Source: Candidatus Ventricola intestinavium (lineage in GTDB: Bacteria; Bacillota; Clostridia; Christensenellales; Aristaeellaceae). Taken from it: a DNA stretch of 5,633 bases. The DNA lies in contig DVMG01000188.1 of assembly GCA_018715105.1 (NCBI GenBank), positions 1 through 5,633 on the forward strand, in the 5' to 3' direction. Positions 1 to 5,124 of this stretch are shown here, piece after piece (within the stretch, counting starts at the first letter, position 1; each line of letters begins with the position of its first letter). The notes below the pieces were generated by a model. It had not been told where the DNA came from, did no database searches, and saw only the letters and a program-made list of their open reading frames with translations. Made by a program: the position numbers and the translations under genes.

Positions 1-353
1 TTTACTATATCGATGACAAAAACTGGCATGGCGCTTCCCGATATTATGAATACCCCAATGTGTACTGGTGGGTGGTCATCCGGGAGCTGCTTGGGGTTCG
101 TCCCTCTCTCACGGCGGATATGGGTTTGAAACCGCTCTGCGACCGGGACTGCCGCTTCCGTCTGGAGGCATGGGGCATCGCCTGCCGCTGCGAGGAAGGG
201 GCGGTCACGCTCACCAATCTGTCCGCGGACAACTCTCTGTCGGTCGATTTTGACCCGTCCCTGATCTGGCAGGGAACATCCTGCGAGCAGATTCATCTCG
301 CGCCGGGCGAAACGCGCACGTTTTCGCGCCCCGCGCACAGATCGGAGGGATGA
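1..353 (+). CDS. C-terminal part of a probable glycoside hydrolase (5' end outside window)
   Basis: An open frame enters from the left edge (first full codon at position 3) and ends at TGA 351-353, leaving 116 residues. The frame is open upstream of the GTG at position 60, which encodes an internal Val, so this is the end of a longer protein. The visible part has an aromatic-rich segment (WHGASRYYEYPNVYWW, about residues 8-23) followed by ELLGVRPSL. That pattern resembles the last helices of (alpha/alpha)6-barrel glycosidases and phosphorylases, where 'LGVRP' often precedes the C-terminal beta domain. The remaining 75 or so residues alternate short polar and hydrophobic strands (EAWGIACRCEEGAVTLTNLS, then LAPGETRTF), consistent with a beta-sandwich cap. 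No catalytic residues are visible, so family and substrate cannot be assigned. It ends three bases before the next glycosidase and is presumably co-transcribed with it. Confidence 0.7.
   Translation, partial: YYIDDKNWHGASRYYEYPNVYWWVVIRELLGVRPSLTADMGLKPLCDRDCRFRLEAWGIACRCEEGAVTLTNLSADNSLSVDFDPSLIWQGTSCEQIHLAPGETRTFSRPAHRSEG
344..348 (+). promoter_or_regulatory. Ribosome binding site of the 566-aa glycosidase
   Basis: GGAGG lies 8 bases before the ATG at 357 and overlaps the last codons of the upstream gene. It supports that ATG as the true start and suggests the two genes are translated in coupled fashion. Confidence 0.75.
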
Positions 354-356
354 CGG

Positions 357-2057
357 ATGACGATTCCACTTGATTCATGCATGTTCAGTGCGCCGGGCTC
401 CTACCTCGCTTTGGGCCTCCTTGACCGTGGGCGTTACCCCGAGGAGACCGCCAGCCTGGGGGAGGGCGTGTATCTTCGCCAGCTCTATGGAGCAGGCCGC
501 CGTTCATGCCTGAAATTCACGCTGCGGCGTGAGGAGGGCGAGATAGCCGCCCTTCCCTCGGCCACCCCGGGCGCATTCACGCTGGCAGGAGAGTCCGGCC
601 GCCTGCGCATGACGTTTGACGGCGTCCACCGCCTGCAGGCGGAGTCTGCCGGATGCAGCGTCCGGCTTCAAATGGCGCCCGTGATGTATGAGTACGCCGC
701 CAGGCTCGACAGTCGCCGCTTTCTTTTCAACAGCTCTGCTTCCCGGATCCAGTTTCTCATCACCGTGTGGGAGGGAGAGGGCGTGCTCACCGCGCCCTAT
801 GGCGAAGCGGGCTGCACCTCCATGACGCTGGATGTGCTTGCCGATGATGCGTCCGGCCGGGCCCTGTTCACCCTGGAGGATTTTGAGGCCGTCGCGCCTG
901 CCTGTGAAGCAGGCCGGCCGGATTTTGACGCCTGTGCCTCCCGTCTTGCGGCCGCCTTTGACCGGTTTGCCGCTCCGTTTCCTTCCCTGCCGGAGCCCTT
1001 TCAGGCCGCCCGTGAGGAGGCCCTATACACGCTCTTCAGCTGTATCGTGGAGCCGCGCGGCCATCTCACCCGCCGTGCCGTGCTCATGAGCAAGAACTGG
1101 ATGCCCAACGTCTGGACGTGGGACAGCGTGATCAACAGCATGGCGCTTTTGCTTGGCGATCCCATCCTGGCCAAAGAGCAGTTTTTCGCCTCTCTGGATC
1201 ATCAAACCCCGGAAGGCCTGCTGCCCGATTACATCAACCCCGCGGAAGTGATGTGGAACTTCACCAAGCCGCCGATACACGGCATCGCCGCCCTTCACGG
1301 CATGATGGACGCCTTTACTCCCGCCGAATTGGCGGAAGCTTACGAAAAGATGCAGCGCCAGACCGATTACTGGCTCGCCTATATGGACAGTGACCATGAC
1401 GGAATTCCGCAGTATAACCACGGCAATGACTGCGGCTGGGACAACTGCACGCCTTTCCGTGTCGGCCCTCCTGTGGAGGGGCCTGACCTGTGCGCCTACA
1501 TCATCCTGCAGCTGTACGCCCTCGAGCAGATGGCCGTCCGTCTTGGCCGCTCTGAGCGGGATTGGCGCGCCGAGGCCAGCGAGCTGCTGCGCAGGCTGCT
1601 TTCACACAGCTATGACGGAAAGGCTTTCCACGTTTATCAATCCGGCACGCACCGGGAATTCACCGGCGGCGATTCGCTGTACCCGTTCATGCCCCTGGTT
1701 CTGGGGCGTTATCTCCCGCCCGAAATTTTCGCTCATCTGACGCAGGAACTCAAAGAGCCGGGACGCTTTTTGACCCCGGTCGGTCTGGCCAGCGAAAGCC
1801 TGAAATCCCCGTTTTATGAGGAGGACAGTTACTGGCGCGGGCCCGTGTGGCCGTCTGTGATGATGCTGCTGATTCAGGGCATTGCGGATGGTGGAGATAC
1901 CGCCTTCTCCCGGGATCTGGCCGCTCGTTTCTGCCGCTGCATCCTGAAAAACGGTTTTGCAGAAAACTTCCAGGCAACCACGGGCAAGGGGCTGCGCGAT
2001 CCCGCGCACACGTGGACGGCGGCGGCCTTCCTCGTTTTGGCCTGCCGTTATCTGTGA
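357..2057 (+). CDS. (alpha/alpha)6-barrel glycosidase, GH63/trehalase/MGH1-like
   Basis: This complete 566-residue protein has no signal peptide or membrane helix, so it is probably cytoplasmic. The N-terminal 200 or so residues look like a beta-sandwich domain. Residues 215-566 carry the hallmarks of the GH63/GH37/MGH1-like helical barrel: WTWDS (253-257), a Q-x-PEGLLPD stretch (283-290), KPPI (304-307), YNHGNDCGWDN (353-363), SYWRGPVW (491-498) and NGFAENFQATTG (532-543). By analogy with trehalase and GH63, D362 in GWDN is the likely general acid. The base is probably a Glu in the C-terminal motifs; E536 or E488/E489 are candidates, by inference. Such proteins are inverting glycosidases, often auto-named glycogen debranching or trehalase-family enzymes, and act on alpha-glucosides, mannosylglycerate or other short sugars. 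The substrate here cannot be told. Start: ATG 357 with GGAGG 8 bases upstream and 3 bases after the previous stop. Confidence 0.85.
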   Translation: MTIPLDSCMFSAPGSYLALGLLDRGRYPEETASLGEGVYLRQLYGAGRRSCLKFTLRREEGEIAALPSATPGAFTLAGESGRLRMTFDGVHRLQAESAGCSVRLQMAPVMYEYAARLDSRRFLFNSSASRIQFLITVWEGEGVLTAPYGEAGCTSMTLDVLADDASGRALFTLEDFEAVAPACEAGRPDFDACASRLAAAFDRFAAPFPSLPEPFQAAREEALYTLFSCIVEPRGHLTRRAVLMSKNWMPNVWTWDSVINSMALLLGDPILAKEQFFASLDHQTPEGLLPDYINPAEVMWNFTKPPIHGIAALHGMMDAFTPAELAEAYEKMQRQTDYWLAYMDSDHDGIPQYNHGNDCGWDNCTPFRVGPPVEGPDLCAYIILQLYALEQMAVRLGRSERDWRAEASELLRRLLSHSYDGKAFHVYQSGTHREFTGGDSLYPFMPLVLGRYLPPEIFAHLTQELKEPGRFLTPVGLASESLKSPFYEEDSYWRGPVWPSVMMLLIQGIADGGDTAFSRDLAARFCRCILKNGFAENFQATTGKGLRDPAHTWTAAAFLVLACRYL

Positions 2058-2092
2058 CGCCCGGGCAGCGCGCCAACGCCGCTCCTGCAGCC

Positions 2093-2108
2093 CTTCCTGC
2101 GCAGGAAG
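2093..2108. repeat. 16-bp perfect palindrome
   Basis: CTTCCTGCGCAGGAAG is its own reverse complement, 36 bases after the glycosidase stop codon. As RNA it could form only a tight hairpin with the central bases unpaired, without a following T-tract, so it is not a terminator alone. It may be a protein-binding site, may contribute to 3'-end stability, or may be chance. Confidence 0.5.
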
Positions 2109-2110
2109 AG

Positions 2111-2130
2111 AGAATCCGTTGATTCTTTTT
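2111..2130 (+). terminator. Weak candidate terminator hairpin after the glycosidase gene
   Basis: AGAATC and GATTCT (6-bp arms, 4-base loop CGTT) are followed directly by TTTT. The stem is short and AT-rich, so it would be weak by itself. It sits between the palindrome and the strong stem-loop and could act with the latter. Confidence 0.3.
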
Positions 2131-2133
2131 CCA

Positions 2134-2176
2134 AAAAATGAACCTGCACCGGCTCAGTCGGTGCAGGTTCATTTTT
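2134..2176. terminator. Strong bidirectional intrinsic terminator
   Basis: The arms AAAAATGAACCTGCACCG (2134-2151) and CGGTGCAGGTTCATTTTT (2159-2176) are perfectly complementary over 18 bp with a 7-base loop, GCTCAGT. A CG pair and a GT wobble could extend the stem inward to a 3-base loop. The outer end is an A-tract on one side and a T-tract on the other, so the RNA from either strand is a GC-rich hairpin followed by U residues. It lies about 76 bases after the glycosidase stop and about 238 bases beyond the atpC stop, as expected for a terminator shared by convergent units. Confidence 0.9.
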
Positions 2177-2239
2177 CATTTTTGGAAGTTCATTTCCGTT
2201 TGTTGACATCAACATCGCTTTGATAGGCGCTGCTCTTCC

Positions 2240-2273
2240 AAGGATTGGAAGAATCCTTTCTCCCCTTCGGGGA
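2240..2273. repeat. Two adjacent small inverted repeats
   Basis: AAGGATT (2240-2246) and AATCCTT (2252-2258) form a 7-bp stem with loop GGAAG. Next to it, TCCCC (2261-2265) and GGGGA (2269-2273) form a second hairpin; an alternative pairing gives a stable C(UUCG)G tetraloop in the plus-strand RNA. On neither strand is the second hairpin followed by a T-tract, so neither is a standard intrinsic terminator. On the minus strand they would lie in the atpC 3' untranslated RNA. Confidence 0.4.
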
Positions 2274-2342
2274 AAAAAGCGTTTTGTCAACGATCTGTGC
2301 ATTGGGGGAGATCAAACGATGCGCCATGCCCCTCTCAGAGAG

Positions 2343-2364
2343 GCACAGCGCGTCGTTGCTGTGC
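2343..2364. repeat. 7-bp inverted repeat downstream of atpC
   Basis: GCACAGC (2343-2349) and GCTGTGC (2358-2364) are complementary arms around an 8-base loop. A second near-palindrome, CCTCTC-A-GAGAGG (2331-2343), abuts it. Both fall 50-85 bases past the atpC stop, where they could form a 3' structure in the atp mRNA. There is no T-tract. Confidence 0.4.
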
Positions 2365-2414
2365 AGCTGTTTGGCCCCGCCTTTCGGCCGCTGCCGCGGC
2401 ACGCAGAGGCGCTG

Positions 2415-2831
2415 TTAAATGTTGGTGTAATTGCGGGTGTTGCGCAAGCGCGCCATCGCTCTGGCAAGCCGCGCCTGATTGGCGCGGAACTCCGCCTGGC
2501 TGTGGCTCTGACGCAGCGCTTCCTGTGCCTCAAGGCGCGCCCGTTCGGCCCGGTTGCGGTCCACATCCTCAGGCCGCTCGCACGTACGGGCAAAGAGCAC
2601 CACGCCGTGCGAGGTAACCTCCATGTATCCTTCCGAGCTGATGGCCTCACGCCACTGCCCATCCTGCTTGATTTTAACCACGCCCGGCTGAAGAACCACG
2701 ATCATGGGCGCGTGATTTTTCAGAATGGTCCACTCCCCATCCTTCGCCATGAACGTCAGGGCCTCGATTTCCCCGGAAAAAAAGCTGTGTTCCGGGGTCA
2801 GAACCTCAAAGAAAAATGTGTTGTCAGCCAT
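2415..2831 (-). CDS. atpC: F1F0 ATP synthase subunit epsilon
   Basis: This 138-residue protein, the usual length, is the inhibitory and coupling subunit of the F1 central stalk. It binds gamma and the c-ring on the cytoplasmic face of the membrane. Residues 1-85 form the N-terminal beta-sandwich, with the family signature around DGEWTILKNHAP (31-42) and LQPGVVKI (47-54). Residues 88-138 form the C-terminal helical hairpin (AERARLEAQEAL, then ARLARAMARLR). The start is ATG 2829-2831, which overlaps the end of the beta frame by 8 bases. Only a weak AGGAAG lies 10 bases upstream, so translation probably depends on coupling to the beta reading frame. It is the last gene of the operon; the stop is TAA 2415-2417. 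Confidence 0.95.
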   Translation of the reverse strand: MADNTFFFEVLTPEHSFFSGEIEALTFMAKDGEWTILKNHAPMIVVLQPGVVKIKQDGQWREAISSEGYMEVTSHGVVLFARTCERPEDVDRNRAERARLEAQEALRQSHSQAEFRANQARLARAMARLRNTRNYTNI

Positions 2832-4221
2832 TCTTCGTCATCTTCCTGGCCTTTTCAATGGCCTCGTCGATGTCACCCACCATGGAGAACGCGGACTCCG
2901 GCAGATCGTCCACATCGCCGTCCACAATGGTCTTGAAGCTGCGGATGGTATCCTTGAGCGGCACGAACCGGCCCGGCTGACCGGTGAAGGCCTCTGCCAC
3001 GTTCATGGGCTGGGAGAGGAACTGCTGCACCTTGCGTGCGCGGTAGACAATCTTCCTGTCTTCCTCGCTGAGCTCATCCATGCCCAGAATGGCGATGATG
3101 TCCTTGAGCTCGTTATACCGCTGCAGGCACTCCTGAACCCTTCGGGCCACTTCATAGTGCTCCCGCCCTACGATTGCGGGGTCAAGGATTCGGGAGTTGG
3201 ATTCAAGCGGGCTGACCGCGGGATAAATGCCCATTTCAGCGATGCTGCGGGAAAGCACGGTCGTCGCGTCCAGGTGAGAGAAGATCGTGGCCGGCGCCGG
3301 ATCGGTCAGGTCATCGGCCGGCACGTAAATCGCCTGCACCGACGTGATGGATCCGTTGCGGGTGGATGTGATGCGCTCTTCCAGCTCGCCCAGCTCCTCC
3401 GCCAGCGTGGGCTGGTAGCCCACGGCCGAGGGCATGCGCCCCAGCATGGCGGAAACCTCGTTGCCCGCCTGCACATAGCGGAAAATGTTGTCGATAAACA
3501 GCAGCACATCCTGGTTCATCTTGTCCCGGAAATACTCGGCCATGGTCAGGCCCGTCATCGCCACGCGCATGCGGGATCCCGGCGGCTCGTTCATCTGGCC
3601 AAAGGCCATGGCCGTCTTGCTGATCGCTCCCGAAGAGCGCATGTCGTGAATCAGGTCGTTGCCCTCGCGGCTTCTTTCACCCACGCCGGTGAACACCGAG
3701 TAACCTCCGTGCTGCTTGGCGATGTTATAGATCAACTCCATGATCAGCACAGTTTTGCCCACGCCGGCGCCGCCAAACAGGCCGATTTTGCCGCCCTTGG
3801 CATAAGGCGTCAGCAGGTCGATGACCTTGATACCCGTCTCAAAGAACTCCGTCTTTGCGCTCAGGTCGTCAAAGGCCGGCGCCGGGCGGTAAATGCCCCA
3901 GCGTTCACCCGTCATGGCCGGGCCGTTGTCAATGGGATTGCCCAGCACATCCACCACGCGCCCCAGCGTTTGGGTGCCCACCGGCACCTGAATGCAGGAA
4001 TGGGTGTTTGTCACCTTCATCCCGCAGCTCAGGCCGTATGTGGATTCCATCGCGATGCACCGGCACTCGCCGGGCGCGCTGTGAGAGGCCACTTCCAGGT
4101 GCACGCCCGTCTCCGTGACAAGCAGGTCATGCAGGTGGAATTCCTCGCTTTCGGGATACTGTACGGTCAGAACAGGGCCGCTGATTTTAGAAATAAGGGG
4201 TTCCTTGATCTTGCTTTCCAT
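2824..4221 (-). CDS. atpD: F1F0 ATP synthase subunit beta, by internal initiation within the fused frame
   Basis: Starting at the internal ATG 4221 gives a 465-residue catalytic beta subunit, a normal length (about 460-475). In beta numbering: N-terminal beta-barrel (1-80), P-loop GGAGVGKT (150-157) with K156, GERSREGNDL (181-190) with the catalytic Glu at 182, LLFIDNIFR Walker B (240-248), AMLGRMPSAVGYQPTL (258-272), VPADDLTDPAPAT (300-312), the adenine-pocket tyrosine in GIYPAV (331-336) and DELSEED (382-388). All catalytic residues I can check are present, so it should hydrolyse and make ATP. PAVSPLESNSRILDP (334-348) departs from the common PAVDPLDSTSR. The ATG has an ideal SD upstream, matches known beta N-termini (MESKIKEPLISKISGPVL) and is the natural start if beta is made alone. 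It ends overlapping atpC by 8 bases. Confidence 0.85.
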   Translation of the reverse strand: MESKIKEPLISKISGPVLTVQYPESEEFHLHDLLVTETGVHLEVASHSAPGECRCIAMESTYGLSCGMKVTNTHSCIQVPVGTQTLGRVVDVLGNPIDNGPAMTGERWGIYRPAPAFDDLSAKTEFFETGIKVIDLLTPYAKGGKIGLFGGAGVGKTVLIMELIYNIAKQHGGYSVFTGVGERSREGNDLIHDMRSSGAISKTAMAFGQMNEPPGSRMRVAMTGLTMAEYFRDKMNQDVLLFIDNIFRYVQAGNEVSAMLGRMPSAVGYQPTLAEELGELEERITSTRNGSITSVQAIYVPADDLTDPAPATIFSHLDATTVLSRSIAEMGIYPAVSPLESNSRILDPAIVGREHYEVARRVQECLQRYNELKDIIAILGMDELSEEDRKIVYRARKVQQFLSQPMNVAEAFTGQPGRFVPLKDTIRSFKTIVDGDVDDLPESAFSMVGDIDEAIEKARKMTKNG

Positions 4222-5121
4222 AGGCGGCTCCTCCTTGGTCTCGGTTTCGGCAGTCTGGATGGCAGCGCTGCTGCTGCTGATTTCGGCGATTTCATTGGTG
4301 ATCTGAGACTGCCTGGCCATATTCAGATCCAGATTCAGCTGCTTAAGCAGCTCGTCTGCGTTTTTGGTCGCGCTCTGCATGGCGTTCATCCGGGCATAGT
4401 GCTCCGCCGCATAGGACTGCACAAGCGCGTCAAAGATGCGCGAGATGATAAACTGCGGAACCAGCTGATCAAACACCTCCTGCGGCGAGGGGTTGTAAAT
4501 CACATCCCGCGGCTTCTCTTCGGACGGCACGTTTTTAAAGTCCGTCAGGCGGATGGGGAGCAGCCGGCTCTTGCGCGGCTGATTGACCGGCCGGCCGTTT
4601 TCACCGGAAAACAGGGTGAAAAACACGTAGATCTCATCCGTCTGGTTCTGGTCAAACAGATCCATCACCGGATAAGCCAGCTGTGTGGCGTTGTAAAGCG
4701 AAGGGTTTTGGGCCACGCCGGGCACGATTAAATCCGGTTCGATCCCATGCCTGCGGAAAAACTGCGTGGCGATCATGCCTACGGTCACCACATGCCTCTG
4801 CGGGCAGTCCTTGATGCACGCATAGGCCATGTTCAGGATGTTCAGATTATAGCTTCCGGCCATCTCCTTATCACCGGCGATCACAATATAGGTGCGCCGG
4901 TGGCCGCGATGGGTCTGAAGATAGGGATGCTCCACATTCTGTGACAGCTCCAGGATTTCCTTCATGGTCGATTGAAGGCGTGAAAAATAGAGCTGATTGT
5001 AGGGAATGTGGACGGAAAACTTTTTCATCCGCGCCGAGGAGACCATCTGCATGGCATTGGTGATCTTTCGGGTCTGATCAACCGCATTGATGTGATGCCG
5101 GATTTCGCTTACACTCTGCAT
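2824..5121 (-). CDS. atpG-atpD: Fused F1 ATP synthase gamma-beta reading frame (AtpG-AtpD)
   Basis: One uninterrupted 765-codon frame encodes a complete gamma subunit (residues 1 to about 288), a short joining segment (about 289-300) and a complete beta subunit (301-765). In nearly all bacteria these are separate genes with a stop and a short spacer between them. The start is ATG 5121, three bases after the atpA stop, with GGAGG 8 bases upstream; the stop is TGA 2824-2826. From the AGC repeat (about 4267-4278) to the beta ATG none of the three minus-strand frames contains a stop, so one indel in that stretch would not recreate a normally placed gamma end. An internal Shine-Dalgarno and ATG could release free beta. 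Both halves keep their family motifs, so the frame looks maintained rather than decaying. Whether the full-length fusion accumulates in cells is unknown. Confidence 0.85.
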   Translation of the reverse strand: MQSVSEIRHHINAVDQTRKITNAMQMVSSARMKKFSVHIPYNQLYFSRLQSTMKEILELSQNVEHPYLQTHRGHRRTYIVIAGDKEMAGSYNLNILNMAYACIKDCPQRHVVTVGMIATQFFRRHGIEPDLIVPGVAQNPSLYNATQLAYPVMDLFDQNQTDEIYVFFTLFSGENGRPVNQPRKSRLLPIRLTDFKNVPSEEKPRDVIYNPSPQEVFDQLVPQFIISRIFDALVQSYAAEHYARMNAMQSATKNADELLKQLNLDLNMARQSQITNEIAEISSSSAAIQTAETETKEEPPMESKIKEPLISKISGPVLTVQYPESEEFHLHDLLVTETGVHLEVASHSAPGECRCIAMESTYGLSCGMKVTNTHSCIQVPVGTQTLGRVVDVLGNPIDNGPAMTGERWGIYRPAPAFDDLSAKTEFFETGIKVIDLLTPYAKGGKIGLFGGAGVGKTVLIMELIYNIAKQHGGYSVFTGVGERSREGNDLIHDMRSSGAISKTAMAFGQMNEPPGSRMRVAMTGLTMAEYFRDKMNQDVLLFIDNIFRYVQAGNEVSAMLGRMPSAVGYQPTLAEELGELEERITSTRNGSITSVQAIYVPADDLTDPAPATIFSHLDATTVLSRSIAEMGIYPAVSPLESNSRILDPAIVGREHYEVARRVQECLQRYNELKDIIAILGMDELSEEDRKIVYRARKVQQFLSQPMNVAEAFTGQPGRFVPLKDTIRSFKTIVDGDVDDLPESAFSMVGDIDEAIEKARKMTKNG
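4222..5121 (-). other. atpG: Gamma-subunit portion of the fused frame (atpG region)
   Basis: Residues 1-300 of the fused frame. Gamma is the rotating axle of F1: its N- and C-terminal helices form a coiled coil inside the alpha3beta3 head. The N-terminal helix is typical (EIRHHINAVDQTRKITNAMQ, residues 6-25). The central Rossmann-like domain contains IAGDKEMAGSYN (81-92), matching the 'DKGLAGSYN' type common in clostridia. YNPSPQEVFDQLVPQF (209-224) and the C-terminal helix with EHYARMNAMQSATKNADEL (240-258) and ARQSQITNEIAEI (269-281) are family signatures. Known gammas normally end a few residues after this last motif. Here SSSSAAIQTAETETKEEPP (282-300) continues into beta. Size to that point is 300 residues against about 285-290 for typical gammas. 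If made as a separate gene product it would have no stop codon of its own. Confidence 0.9.
4230..4236 (-). promoter_or_regulatory. Internal Shine-Dalgarno for beta inside the fused frame
   Basis: Read on the minus strand, AAGGAGG lies 8 bases upstream of the ATG at 4219-4221. It is a near-perfect anti-SD match in optimal position, and is simultaneously translated as Lys-Glu-Glu (codons 296-298). It supports independent initiation of beta even though the upstream frame does not stop. Confidence 0.8.
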
Positions 5122-5124
5122 CGA

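Larger units (their letters stand above)
2058..2414. other. Convergent intergenic region with several inverted repeats, no convincing gene
   Basis: This 357-base gap lies between the stop codons of the glycosidase (+) and atpC (-). It holds one strong stem-loop (2134-2176) and a string of smaller inverted repeats at 2093-2108, 2111-2126, 2201-2214, 2240-2258, 2261-2273, 2331-2343 and 2343-2364. Open frames crossing it run through the terminator stem or lack a ribosome binding site and resemble nothing I recognise. A TTGACA at 2203-2208 has no suitable -10 box 16-18 bases on. I see no tRNA-like or riboswitch-like fold I can name. Confidence 0.7.

Noticed and set aside
2201..2230. Possible promoter with TTGACA at 2203-2208
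   Set aside because: There is no TATAAT-like box at a 16-18 base spacing and no gene starts downstream. The TTGACA is part of a short inverted repeat (TGTTGA-CA-TCAACA).
2048..2302. 84-codon minus-strand frame across the intergenic gap
   Set aside because: It reads straight through the 18-bp terminator stem and into the 3' end of the glycosidase gene, so it is a chance frame.
2190..2402. 70-codon minus-strand frame directly downstream of atpC
   Set aside because: It starts with GTG, has no ribosome binding site, crosses several inverted repeats, and has a composition unlike any protein I know.
4201..4330. Simple frameshift explanation for the gamma-beta fusion
   Set aside because: From the AGC run to the beta ATG all three minus-strand frames lack a stop, and both halves are in the same frame with intact motifs. 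A substitution error at one base remains possible, but one indel in this stretch would not restore a normally placed gamma stop.
2725..4731. 668-codon open frame on the plus strand, opposite gamma-beta
   Set aside because: It is antisense to strongly conserved atpG/atpD codons, is rich in His, Arg and Leu as expected from reverse-complemented GC-rich coding sequence, and matches no family I recognise. Its length is a by-product of codon bias.
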